Positions 35,301 through 44,937 of a stretch of DNA of 64,000 bases are shown here, in pieces. Source of the DNA: JAUWGC01 sp963753055. Lineage in GTDB: Bacteria; Bacteroidota; Bacteroidia; Bacteroidales; B18-G4. Location: contig CAVWAP010000009.1 of NCBI GenBank assembly GCA_963753055.1, positions 372,001 through 436,000 of the forward strand, read 5' to 3'. Within the stretch, counting starts at the first letter, position 1, and each line of letters begins with the position of its first letter. Position numbers and translations under genes: made by a program. The notes under the pieces are model-generated. The model was given only the letters and a program-made list of their open reading frames with translations. It was not told the origin of the DNA and did no database searches.

Positions 35301-38300
35301 GTTATCTGAAGTAGTTACCGTTAATGTTACCTGGTAAGTACCAGAAAAAGTAAATAAGTGTGAGATATCAGGGTTGCCCGGGAAATAGATGGTTGTATCT
35401 GTTCCATCACCGAAGTCCCAATAATAGCTTGTGATATAACCCGATGTCGTTGTTGAATTATCATCGAAGAATACCGGTGCCCCCATACAATTATGTGATG
35501 GAGCCGCAAATAAAGCTTCTGGCAGTGGTGTAATGGTTACATCATGTGAGATTGAGCTTTCACATCCGTTGATATCAGCAATTGTTAATGTAACTGTATA
35601 TGTTGCAGCTGTTTGATACATATGTGTCGGATTAGGCACGTACGCTGTAGATCCGTCGCCAAAGTCCCATTCCCATGTTGCTATACTGGCAATATTCACT
35701 ACTGAAGAGTCAGGATAGAACTGGGTCAGTATATCTTCACAATTAGCCTCGTAAACAAAATCAACCGGAGGTGAAGTATAGACATAAACAGGCTTTACAA
35801 TGGTATCATAACAGTTATTTGTATTTTCAACGATCAGCAATACATAGTATGTGCTGTCACCATAAGCATAAGTATGCTGTGGATCCTGGCTGTTTGAAGT
35901 ATTTGACAAGCCTGATCCCGGATCACCGAAGTCCCAGTACCAGTTTGTCAATGCTCCTGATCCACCAGGAAGAGAAATATCTGTAAAATCAACCGGGTTA
36001 CCTTCACAGCTTGCACTGGAATTGAAATCAGCTGCAGGCTCTTCCAGAATAATCACATTCCTGGTAAAAGAGTGCATACAGCTATCTGTACTGAATACAG
36101 TAAGTGTAACACCATAGGTTCCCGCTTGTCCAAAATGATGCGATATGTTTGGATTCTGTGGGAACTGGATCATCTGTGGTGGTGTACCGTCATCGAAATC
36201 CCATATCCAGGCTTCAATAATACCATGATTGGCAATTGAGAAGTCCTGGAAGTATACGTCATCTGATGCACACATACTGCCATAGGTATTAAAATTAGAC
36301 ACCGGAAGTTCGTATACTTCAATCTGCTCCATAGCTGTATTATCACAGCCGTTGGTATCTGTAACCGTCAGGTTCACATCATAAATGCCTGGTATACCAT
36401 AAGTATGTACCGGATTCATCAATGATGATGTGTTACCATCACCGAAGTCCCAATCGTAGCTTGTAATCACTGCTGCATTCGTTACAGTCAGGTTAACAAA
36501 GAACTGCGTTGGTGTAAGATGACATGCAGGATTGGAGTAGAAGTCCACTCCCGGGGTTTCATGAACATTAACCTCACGGGAGATGGTGTCTGTACAGTAA
36601 TTGCCGTTAGTAACAATCTGTGTTACTGTATAGGTACCAGGTGTGCTAAAGATATGTACCGGATGTTGCAAATAAGAATTATTATTGGCTCCTGAAGCAG
36701 GGTCACCGAAATCCCAGTACCATCCAATAATTGGTCCCCCTCCATTAGCAAGTGATTGATCCCAGAAGTTGATGTAAACATCCTCACAGGAGTTCTCACT
36801 GAAGAAGTCAGCCAGCGGATTCTGGATTATGTGAATATTCCTCATCATAAGAGCCTCGCAATCATTGCTGGTAACCACCTTCAGTGTCACCATGAAGTTT
36901 CCGCCGTTTTGATATGTATGATTAGCATTTGGCGGATTTGGATAATGAATGGTATCGTTTGGTGTATTGTCACCCCAGATCCAGATCCATTGGCTGATGT
37001 ATCCTGTTGATGTAGATGACAGGTCATTAAAGTATACAGGCACTTCAGCACATTGGTTATCTGCATAGGTGAAGTTTACATTTGGCTCAGGTGATACATA
37101 GATCGGTTTTACGATATAATGTTCACAGCCATGGATATCATACACTACCAGTGTCACATTGTATACACCAGATGATAAGTATGAGTGTGATGGATTCTGC
37201 AGGGTTGAATAATTACTCATACCGGATACTGGTTCACCAAAGTTCCATGACCATGAGGTGATACCACCCAATGGTAATGACATATCTGTGAAAAATGTTT
37301 CGTTGAATGCACATGCCGTATCTGCATAGAAGTCAGGCATTGGCAATGGGTGTACGTAACAAGGCTTCATGATCTGTGAAACACATCCGTCTGAAGAAGT
37401 GACGGTCAGGACAACATTAAACCATCCCGGTGCGGTAAAGAAATGCAATGGGTTGGTAGCTGTGGATGTCGTACCGTCATCAAAGTCCCAATGCCATCCT
37501 GATATGGTAGAACCAGCTGCGTATGACAAGTCATTAAACTGTGTACCACCATTGACACATGCTGTATCCACCACGAAATCGGCTATAGGCTTGTTGAGGG
37601 TCACCAGGTGTTCCATGGTATCCAGGCATCCATGCGAGTTGGTGATAATCAACTGTACATTGAAAGTATCCGCTCCATAGAAAACATGCATGGGGTTCTG
37701 CAGGTTGGAGTTGTTGGCCCATCCTGAAGCCGGGTCTCCAAAGTTCCATGACCAGGCTATAATGTTGCCGCCGACGGCAAAGGATCCATCGGTAAAGTGC
37801 ACCGTGTCGCAATGGGTAATTACATGCGTGAACTCGGCCAGTGGCCTGGGATTCACCCATACCTGCTTGATGATATTGTTGGAACATCCGTTGGTATCAT
37901 GTACCGTAAGCACTACATTATACAATCCCGGTGAATCATACTTATGTACAGGATGCCTGTCGGTACTGCTGTTACCGTCGCCAAGATCCCAATACCATGA
38001 GTTGATAATATTTACACCTATGGAATAAGACAAATCTGTAAAATACGTACTGTCACCGGCACAGTTAGGCTCTGCATAATCAAAGTCGGCAACAGGCAGG
38101 TCGTTGACATCCATTGTCCTGGTAATGTCATCCATGCATCCATTTGCTGTTGTTACCGTCAGGTTGACGAAGTAAGTACCAGGTGTAGTATAAGCATGTG
38201 ACGGATGCTGGGCGATTGAGTTAAAGCCATCGCCGAAATCCCAGAACCAATTGGTAATGGTATCATTGATCACGCTTGAGATATCAATAAAGTTGGTTGG

Positions 38301-41300
38301 TGTTCCAATGCAAACCGAATCAGCACTGAAAGCAGCTACCGGACCTGGTACGATCTCGACAGGCATGGTGATTATATTGGTACATCCTCTGCCATTGACA
38401 ATGGTCAGGGATACCTGATAAAGGCCTGAGGATGTGAACTGGTGCAAGGGGTGTTGCAAAGTAGAATAGTTCAAAGCTCCGGAAGCCGGGTCACCAAAGT
38501 CCCAGCTCCATGAAATTATGCTTGACCCGGAACCACTTGAAAGGTCGGTAAAGTGGGTCGGGTTGTTCTCGCAAATCTGTGTATAATCAAACAGCGGAAC
38601 AGGCAATGGATGGGCAACCACTATCTTGGTTACATCATCCATACATCTGTTGGAGTCAACAACCGTCAGGGTAACCATGTATGACCCGGACGTGGTAAAT
38701 ACGTGGGTCACTGAATCACGGTGTGTACCGTAAGACAGGCTTGTACCATCACCGAAGTCCCAGATCCAGGCCGCTATGGGCGCAGATGACAATGTTGTCA
38801 TGTCATAAAACACTGCAGTATCGTTATGGCAGACATTGCCATAACTGTAATTGGCCGTTGGAGGATCATTGATCACAACCTGCCTGAACAATGTATCCTG
38901 GCACAAGGTTGTGTTGGTTACGATGAGCATGACATTGTAAATGCCAGCTGTGCTGAATAAATGAAATGGATTCTGTTGTGTTGAGTTATTGTTGGCACCC
39001 GAGGCAGGGTCATCAAAGTCCCAGTACCAGTCTATGATCTGGCCAGTCGAAGTGTAGGAGAGATCATAGAAATAGGTGGTCTGCCCCACACACGCTGTGT
39101 CATAACTGAAGTTGGCCACGGGCTGCGGGTGGATGAGCAAGGATTTGGTGATCTCATCGACACAGCCATTGGAATTGGTCACCGTAAGCTTGACGTGATA
39201 AATTCCACCTGCACCGAAAATATGGGCAGGGTTCTGCAGTGTTGAGTTGAAACCGTCGTCAAAATCCCAGAACCATGCAACGATACTGTCGGCATTAGGT
39301 GCCGTAAGGTCATAGAAATGAACCGTATCGTTCACACAGGTTGGAAAATCATAATTGAAGTCAGGATCAGGCAGGGAGTCGACTACAACGGGAACGATGG
39401 TGTCATCCACACATCCATTGCTGTTAACTACCCTGAGAAGCACATCGTATGTGCCCGTTCCCGGGAAAATATGGGATGGGCTTTGTTGGTTGGATGTATA
39501 TCCATCATCAAAATCCCAGAACCAGCTTACGATGGATGCCGCATTGGGCAGTGAAAAGTCAGTGAATTGTGTCGGGTCGCTTTCGCAAACAGTGGTAGCA
39601 TCAAAAATGGCTTCTGGCAGTTCATATACCGGTATGGGATAGATAATTGTATCGAAACATCCCAGGTTATTGGATACAATCAGGGTCACATTAAATATTC
39701 CGGCAGTTGTGTAAGTATGTACCGGGTTCTGGAGCACGGAGGTAGCTCCGTCTCCGAAATCCCAGTACCAACTATTGATAAAGCCATGTGCAGTATGTGA
39801 TTGATCATGGAAATGTACAATTTCACCGCGGCAGACGGTGTCGGCACTAAAATCGGCTATTGGCCGCAGGATAACAAAAATTTCCCTTGAATATGTATGC
39901 TCACAACCATTGCTGTTGGTCACCGTGAGTGTAACCATGTATGGTCCTGCAGCGGGGTACATATGCGAGGGATGCTGCAATGTGGAAGTGTTGCCATCTC
40001 CAAAATCCCAGAACCATGCTGTAATGCTGGGAGCTGATGGCACAGAAAGGTCGGTGAAATAGGTCATATTATTCACGCAGGAGGTGGAATCCCCGAAGAA
40101 GGCCACCGGTAGTGAATACACAATGACATTCTTGTTGGTCGCCTCTTCGCAACCACTGGTATCTTTCACGTTCAGGTATACATTGTATACCCCCGGCAAT
40201 GCATAAGTGTGTGTCGGGCTGTGCTGTGTAGATGTGTTTCCATCACCAAAGTCCCAGAAGACAGAATCGATCTGCGACCAGAAATTGGAAACTGCATAGC
40301 TGAAGTGTGTTTCCTCTCCAATACAGACTGAATCTGCAAAAATGTCAAGTCCAAGTTGTGGATTGACATAAACATTCTTCCACGCTGTATCAAGGCAGCC
40401 GTTTATATTCTGAACAATCAGGGTTACCGTATAGGTAGTGTCAAGTATGGTGTAAAAATGGCTTGGATTCCTTAGTATTGAGGAATTACCATCCCCAAAA
40501 TCCCAGTGCCAGCTGAAGATGGAATCACCATTAGGTATTGACTCGTCGGTAAAGTGTACAAAGTTACTGGCGCAAGGGTTATTATAAGTGAAGTTGGCTA
40601 TTGGTGAAGGGTGAACGGTCACATCAACACTGTCCAATGCCAGACAGCCGCGTGCGTCGGTAATCTGTAAATAGTATCTTGTAGAGGCTATTGGTGTTGC
40701 CACCGGATTCTGCGCAAATGGATCACTGAGGCTTGCAACCGGCCACCAGCTGTATGAATATGGCGGTGTGCCACCCAGAGGTGAAGAACTCAACTGGGTC
40801 GTGAAGCCTGAGCAGATCTCCGTAGGATTGGCATAGGCCTGGACCTCCATATAGGGGTTCTCATGTATGGTGAGGGATGCTACCTCAACACAGTCAAGGC
40901 TGTCCGTCACCGTAATGGTATATACACCTGGCCCCAGGTTGGCAATGGAGTCTGTTGTGGCTACAATGGGACCACCCCAGAGGTAGCTGTAGGATGGTGT
41001 GCCACCGGTGACCTCAACCTTGGCCCAGCCATTTGAAATGCCGTAGCACACAGTATCAGAATAAGTTAGTGTGAGGATGAGGCCGGTATCCGGTTGATGT
41101 ACCTCAATGGTATCGCGGACAATATTGTTGTATATGTCTGCAACAGTAACCGCATATAATCCTGCAATAATGTTAAAAATGGTGTCGGTAGTCCCTATGA
41201 CAGTGGGGTTAGGGACCCTGGTCCATTCATAGGTATAGGGTGCGGTGCCGCCTGCGACCGTGGCTGCAGCCCAGCCTGTGGCTTCGCCGTAACAGTCAAC

Positions 41301-44285
41301 ATCACCTGCAGTGAGCAGCAGGATCAGTGAATCCGGCTCGCTGAGGATCACGGTGGCAAATGTAGTACAGCCATTGGCATCGGTGACCGTGTCAGTATAG
41401 GTTCCTGCTCCCACGGTGATCGGGTTGCCAAACATACCGTTTGACCAGCTATGGTTATATGGAGGAGTGCCGCCAATAACGTTGGCTGTGATCTGTCCAT
41501 CAAGGCAACCATGGCATGTTGGTGGTACGGTAGTAAAACTATTGATCTGAAGCAATGCCGGCTCCACGACTTCAATCACTACGATGGAAGATTCGCAGCC
41601 GAGGCTGTCGCGAACCACCACATTGTAGAACCCCGGCCCCAGGTTGGGGAAGAAGCCTATGGTCTGCCAGGTGAACCCACCATCGATGGAAATTTCATAG
41701 AAACCGGGAGCAGCTCCACCAGCAGCGTTCATCACAGTGATCGTTCCGTCATTATAACCAAAACAGGTCACGTCCGTGTGCAGGGTATCGAAAGTGATCT
41801 CCGGTGGTGAAATAATGTCAATCGGGATTGTTGAAATAACACAATTGTGCTGGTCTATTACATCCACTGTATATGTTCCATTAGCCAGTCCGGTGAAGAA
41901 GCCTGTGGTATTGACTACAGAATCAGGCATCAGCACAAAGGTGTAAGGAGGAATGCCTCCGGAGGCCCAAACAGTTATGGTGCCTTCATCCAGGCCGAAA
42001 CACGAATTGTTGGTGCTCTGTATAGAGTCGATGTACATCTCCGGGGGGTTGATGATGAAGAAAGGCCCGGCGGTGTCGGGCGGACAGTCATTGGAATCAC
42101 GAACCACTGTATAATAGTTACCTTCCGACAGGTTCTGGAAGAGACCACTGATGTTTGTTACCGGTGCACCAGCAATCGAATCAGCGTAAAGGTCGTAGAT
42201 CAGTCCTGTACCACCACTGGCATAGACGATGATCTGCCCGTCATTGTCATCATGACAGGTTATATGGTCAACATGTACGGAATCGATCTTTATGGGATCG
42301 GGTTCTAAGATCCATATCGTATCGGTAAGGATGTCACAAACAGTATCGTTAACCCTTACGAAATAAGGACCGGCACTCAGGCCACCGAAGAAACCTGTGA
42401 TGTTGGTAATATTGGGTGGCAGCAGGGTATAATAAAGCGTATCAGTGCTTCCTGTGGCCAGCACAGTGATGGTACCGTCATTATAACCAAAACAGGATAC
42501 ATCGGTCTTGGTGTAAGCGACGGTGAAATTGTGTACATAAACCCATTTGCTTATGGTACTGTCGCAGCCAAACTCATTGGTGGCTGTAAGGGTTACCAGG
42601 AAGGTATCCGGTGTAGCGTAAATGTGGGACGGATTGGGTATGCCCGTCACGATCGTGCCATCACCAAAATCCCAGACCCAGTTGATGATAGCTATGCCCG
42701 GATCAGGATCATAGGTTGAATCATCATAGGCATAAGACAGGTCGAAGAAATATGATGGGTCACCAAAACAGGGGATGGTGTTATCAAAATCAGCATGGGT
42801 CCCCGTAATGGTGACCTGCTTGGTAGTGTCGGTACAACCACATCGTGTGTTACAGGCCAATAAGGTAACATCATATGTTCCCGGGACCGTATAGGTGTGG
42901 CTCGGATGCACTGCATGGGAAATAGGCGAACCATCACCAAAGTCCCAGGTATAAGTTGTTGTCGAATCACAGCTTGATGCATATCCGTTCTGAGATGTAT
43001 TAATGAATTGTACTGGTTCATTGACACAGGTGCCTGAATCAACTTCAAAGTCAGCAATCGGTGCAAGGTATACACGTACATTAGGATATTCCATGACCGC
43101 TGTTTGACAGGTATTGGTTGCTGTAACTGATACGGTAAAATAATCTAGCCCGTAATCACAGTGTGAAGTATAGTAAATGTGTGTTATGGTATCATTGATA
43201 AATGGCTGGTTATAATTCCAGGTTATTGTCGGTGTTCCATCACCAAAGTCCCAGGTATAGGTCGTACCAGGTGTGTTCATGTGATAGTTCTCCAACCTCA
43301 TGATCATTTCAAACGGCGCACAGCCGGTGTTTGGTCCGAGTGCACTTAAACCCACGTTCGGGTTAGCCTGGTTGGCAACAAGGTAAGTTGTATCTCCAGC
43401 ACATCCGTTTGTACCATAGGCGATGAAGTTAAGGAAGAAGACTCCCAGTGAGTCATATATATGAGTAATTGGGAAGTCAGCCGGGTTGATGCCGTGGGTG
43501 CTTGTACCATCACCCCAATAAATGGCCATACTGTCGATACAGGCCATGTTAGCCGTTGTATTGTTTACGGTAAGTGTATCTTCAGGATGATCCGGATCCG
43601 GATCATTATGACAATTACTGAAATTATATCCTGAGACATCATATAAAGAAGGTTGAGGTATTCTCTTAACCGTAACAGCACGACTTCTATTAGCGTTACA
43701 GCCATTGATGTCTGTTACCGTCAACGTAACAATATAACTCGTTAAATTGTCGCAGGTAGCATTATTTCTTGCATTGAATGTATGCATAATCAGTGGATCT
43801 GTTTCTGTGACAATTGTTCCATCTCCAAAATCCCAGGTATACTCAAGTCCTGTACCCGTTGAACTTGTAGCATCAAATTGGATGGGAACGTTCGAACACT
43901 GATTAGTCGGACTGAATGTGAATGCAGCCGTTGGAGCTGCATAGACAAGCACAGGTTTTAACGCAGCTAATGAACACCCCGACACATCATAAACTGTCAG
44001 GACAACCCAATACACACCGGTAGTGGCATAATTATGTATTGGATTTGTGGCGGTGGAAGTATTTCCATCACCAAAATCCCATTCATATGAATCAATCGTT
44101 CCTCCAGGCAGTGCAGCTGAATTGTTGGTAAACTGAACCTGCAGTGGAGAGGTACATGAAACTGTGGCGGCAAAATCGGCTACTACCGGGCATTGGGCTC
44201 TCGCCGTCCCGGTATGACTTATCAGCCATGAAGTGGCCATCAGAAAAACAATAATTGCTTTTAGAAAGGGTACAGTCGGTCTCAT
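32346..44285 (-). CDS. giant PKD/SprB-repeat surface protein with type IX type-B sorting domain
   Basis: ATG 44285 (MRPTVPFLKAIIVFL...) gives 3979 aa with a signal peptide ending near GTARAQ. The longer frame to 44372 is unlikely. I count about 37 PKD-like modules by their W-x-W-D-F-G-D-G cores: six at the N-terminus, then seven SprB-type repeats (about residues 585-1140, CFGYNDGTITV and GGTPPYxYxW motifs), one Ig-like unit, then about 31 more PKD modules to ~3865. The last ~100 residues (VFDTWGNRLW, GWDGTFRNK, DVYIWRIKA) are the gliding-motility-type C-terminal domain that directs T9SS export. Most PKD modules have two cysteines. It is probably a filamentous adhesin moved to the surface with the PorP/SprF partner downstream. 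Confidence 0.95.
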   Translation of the reverse strand: MRPTVPFLKAIIVFLMATSWLISHTGTARAQCPVVADFAATVSCTSPLQVQFTNNSAALPGGTIDSYEWDFGDGNTSTATNPIHNYATTGVYWVVLTVYDVSGCSLAALKPVLVYAAPTAAFTFSPTNQCSNVPIQFDATSSTGTGLEYTWDFGDGTIVTETDPLIMHTFNARNNATCDNLTSYIVTLTVTDINGCNANRSRAVTVKRIPQPSLYDVSGYNFSNCHNDPDPDHPEDTLTVNNTTANMACIDSMAIYWGDGTSTHGINPADFPITHIYDSLGVFFLNFIAYGTNGCAGDTTYLVANQANPNVGLSALGPNTGCAPFEMIMRLENYHMNTPGTTYTWDFGDGTPTITWNYNQPFINDTITHIYYTSHCDYGLDYFTVSVTATNTCQTAVMEYPNVRVYLAPIADFEVDSGTCVNEPVQFINTSQNGYASSCDSTTTYTWDFGDGSPISHAVHPSHTYTVPGTYDVTLLACNTRCGCTDTTKQVTITGTHADFDNTIPCFGDPSYFFDLSYAYDDSTYDPDPGIAIINWVWDFGDGTIVTGIPNPSHIYATPDTFLVTLTATNEFGCDSTISKWVYVHNFTVAYTKTDVSCFGYNDGTITVLATGSTDTLYYTLLPPNITNITGFFGGLSAGPYFVRVNDTVCDILTDTIWILEPDPIKIDSVHVDHITCHDDNDGQIIVYASGGTGLIYDLYADSIAGAPVTNISGLFQNLSEGNYYTVVRDSNDCPPDTAGPFFIINPPEMYIDSIQSTNNSCFGLDEGTITVWASGGIPPYTFVLMPDSVVNTTGFFTGLANGTYTVDVIDQHNCVISTIPIDIISPPEITFDTLHTDVTCFGYNDGTITVMNAAGGAAPGFYEISIDGGFTWQTIGFFPNLGPGFYNVVVRDSLGCESSIVVIEVVEPALLQINSFTTVPPTCHGCLDGQITANVIGGTPPYNHSWSNGMFGNPITVGAGTYTDTVTDANGCTTFATVILSEPDSLILLLTAGDVDCYGEATGWAAATVAGGTAPYTYEWTRVPNPTVIGTTDTIFNIIAGLYAVTVADIYNNIVRDTIEVHQPDTGLILTLTYSDTVCYGISNGWAKVEVTGGTPSYSYLWGGPIVATTDSIANLGPGVYTITVTDSLDCVEVASLTIHENPYMEVQAYANPTEICSGFTTQLSSSPLGGTPPYSYSWWPVASLSDPFAQNPVATPIASTRYYLQITDARGCLALDSVDVTVHPSPIANFTYNNPCASNFVHFTDESIPNGDSIFSWHWDFGDGNSSILRNPSHFYTILDTTYTVTLIVQNINGCLDTAWKNVYVNPQLGLDIFADSVCIGEETHFSYAVSNFWSQIDSVFWDFGDGNTSTQHSPTHTYALPGVYNVYLNVKDTSGCEEATNKNVIVYSLPVAFFGDSTSCVNNMTYFTDLSVPSAPSITAWFWDFGDGNTSTLQHPSHMYPAAGPYMVTLTVTNSNGCEHTYSREIFVILRPIADFSADTVCRGEIVHFHDQSHTAHGFINSWYWDFGDGATSVLQNPVHTYTTAGIFNVTLIVSNNLGCFDTIIYPIPVYELPEAIFDATTVCESDPTQFTDFSLPNAASIVSWFWDFDDGYTSNQQSPSHIFPGTGTYDVLLRVVNSNGCVDDTIVPVVVDSLPDPDFNYDFPTCVNDTVHFYDLTAPNADSIVAWFWDFDDGFNSTLQNPAHIFGAGGIYHVKLTVTNSNGCVDEITKSLLIHPQPVANFSYDTACVGQTTYFYDLSYTSTGQIIDWYWDFDDPASGANNNSTQQNPFHLFSTAGIYNVMLIVTNTTLCQDTLFRQVVINDPPTANYSYGNVCHNDTAVFYDMTTLSSAPIAAWIWDFGDGTSLSYGTHRDSVTHVFTTSGSYMVTLTVVDSNRCMDDVTKIVVAHPLPVPLFDYTQICENNPTHFTDLSSGSGSSIISWSWDFGDPASGALNYSTLQHPLHQFTSSGLYQVSLTIVNGRGCTNIITMPVEIVPGPVAAFSADSVCIGTPTNFIDISSVINDTITNWFWDFGDGFNSIAQHPSHAYTTPGTYFVNLTVTTANGCMDDITRTMDVNDLPVADFDYAEPNCAGDSTYFTDLSYSIGVNIINSWYWDLGDGNSSTDRHPVHKYDSPGLYNVVLTVHDTNGCSNNIIKQVWVNPRPLAEFTHVITHCDTVHFTDGSFAVGGNIIAWSWNFGDPASGWANNSNLQNPMHVFYGADTFNVQLIITNSHGCLDTMEHLVTLNKPIADFVVDTACVNGGTQFNDLSYAAGSTISGWHWDFDDGTTSTATNPLHFFTAPGWFNVVLTVTSSDGCVSQIMKPCYVHPLPMPDFYADTACAFNETFFTDMSLPLGGITSWSWNFGEPVSGMSNYSTLQNPSHSYLSSGVYNVTLVVYDIHGCEHYIVKPIYVSPEPNVNFTYADNQCAEVPVYFNDLSSTSTGYISQWIWIWGDNTPNDTIHYPNPPNANHTYQNGGNFMVTLKVVTSNDCEALMMRNIHIIQNPLADFFSENSCEDVYINFWDQSLANGGGPIIGWYWDFGDPASGANNNSYLQHPVHIFSTPGTYTVTQIVTNGNYCTDTISREVNVHETPGVDFYSNPACHLTPTQFFVNLTVTNAAVITSYDWDFGDGNTSSLMNPVHTYGIPGIYDVNLTVTDTNGCDNTAMEQIEVYELPVSNFNTYGSMCASDDVYFQDFSIANHGIIEAWIWDFDDGTPPQMIQFPQNPNISHHFGQAGTYGVTLTVFSTDSCMHSFTRNVIILEEPAADFNSSASCEGNPVDFTDISLPGGSGALTNWYWDFGDPGSGLSNTSNSQDPQHTYAYGDSTYYVLLIVENTNNCYDTIVKPVYVYTSPPVDFVYEANCEDILTQFYPDSSVVNIASIATWEWDFGDGSTAYVPNPTHMYQTAATYTVTLTIADINGCESSISHDVTITPLPEALFAAPSHNCMGAPVFFDDNSTTTSGYITSYYWDFGDGTDTTIYFPGNPDISHLFTFSGTYQVTLTVTTSDNCQNYTEQTVNIDLAPIADFENEGQCSELPVQFYDLSQQNGGGYVISWDWNFGDPSTGIQNQSTTQNPEHLFSASGTYNVTLIVFNAEGCGDTIVQTVEVSPPAPVDYTHDGHCHLTTTYFYIDETITDIGAITSFTWDFGDGTPTSSVMNPEHVYDLIGYYDVVLTVTDTNGCSSAVMHPVEITAIPSANFTYESTCVEDITNFYDNSTINGEPISSWYWDFGDPASGTANNSTVQNPEHDYQLAGTYNVKLIVTSASGCQDSLDMALDIIPAPVAGFTYEVNPCENGLVYFTDSSFANLGEITSWLWTFEPGHYSSDPNPVYVFSQTNTTFTVTLVVEDESGCTGTIEHEVFVPLGLQVELSSSDACLAEAMEFGAYISSPANDSIVEYLWNFGDPMNPSAQSTSASPSYTYPIPGTFTVSLEATDRFGCVETTYQQVVVDPLPVPDFSVAVEQCDSNFYFTDLSSGAGASIVTWKWNFGDGSAPVTIQAPNTPDMVHLYAEQGTYNASLIVTNANGCTDTIMKEVTRGPCVIGNFTLSDTLCCQGNIITFVDSSTMHEYIYLYEWDFDDGTDTVYTQEAHVILHKFTEARNHKVRLVVHANVNDVEFKDTSMKIVRVKTRPIPEFACPDACLGDWSVFTDKSETPMGYIKAWNWEFGDDWQQSTSQQENPAYQYSETGEYVVQLTVRNTYGCTDSIKHIVNVNAIPEADFSFESVCLGDPVHFWDESDPVEGNIAYWRWDFGDTLNFADTSKIKNPYYTYKRLGEHTVELVVANEKGCLHKIEKDVEVHPNPLSQFDIVPNYQGQQGDVLADEDALGADGYEWNWGDGSTTWGNEMPVMHTYEQDGEYSIQLVVWNDYGCMDTSYHDYEFMFKALYVPNAFAPTGNNNKVKLFKPKGRGLDIYICEVFDTWGNRLWSSELVDEAGRPVEGWDGTFRNKQMPCDVYIWRIKAVFRDGTVWDGNSVGNTEGLQQIQQGTVTLIQ

Positions 44286-44836
44286 AGGCTTTCGATAGTT
44301 AAATTTGGTCTTGATCAGAAATGGTAGTATCCGTTCGGGGAAATAACATTCCCTGAAAGGATGTCCCTTCAAAAACGCAATAAATAAGAGGATCTCGGGT
44401 CTATAAACCGGGAAGGATTGTTGAAAGTGCTTGCCAGAAAATGCTCAGGTTTTCTCCTGAGTTCAATAATCTTTTACGCTAATTAATACTGTAAGTTGCC
44501 AAAAGGTAACCCTATTTTTAGGTAAAAATACCTGCTTTGTCGGTTTTTCTTACAGCGGTCAATTTACGAAATTATCAAGGCCTTGTCAAGACCTCTTAAT
44601 TTAACATTTATTAACATTTGATTTAGAGTGTGTTAAGGACTTTGGCATGGTGATTGCTTTTTATAAACTAAATGTGTATCTCGGAAATTAACGTTCATTA
44701 AAACTATGCATCTAACTACAGCTATAACTACTAGCTCATTGATGTACATCGTTCTTTAATTTTTGGTGTTTATTATCCCGTACAATTATAATTTCATGAG
44801 ATTAAACATTTTGGTTAATAAATAAATCGGTTGTTA
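44286..44836. other. intergenic region upstream of the giant-protein gene
   Basis: About 550 bp with no ORF of note. It must hold the minus-strand promoter of the giant gene. The plus-strand side ends in a strong terminator with no plus-strand gene before it, so a small RNA is possible here. Confidence 0.45.
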
Positions 44837-44869
44837 GAAGGCCCGCCGGATGGCGGGCCTTCGTTTTTT
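44837..44869 (+). terminator. orphan intrinsic terminator
   Basis: GAAGGCCCGCC - GGAT - GGCGGGCCTTC, an 11-bp perfect GC-rich stem, then G and six Ts. No plus-strand coding gene precedes it for more than 13 kb. Confidence 0.88.
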
Positions 44870-44902
44870 CTTGAAACAATACCCGTTCATAATTGTTTAT
44901 TC

Positions 44903-44937
44903 ATGTACCATGTTCAATGTTCCATGTTCCATGTTCC
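44903..44937. repeat. heptad-period array (ATGTTCC type) containing the msrB start
   Basis: ATGTACC, ATGTTCA, ATGTTCC, ATGTTCC, ATGTTCC in register. The last unit provides the probable ATG of the MsrB gene. Confidence 0.85.

Noticed and set aside
32624..43081. Many 60-150-codon frames on both strands inside the giant gene
   Set aside because: Shadows caused by repetitive codon patterns of the PKD modules.
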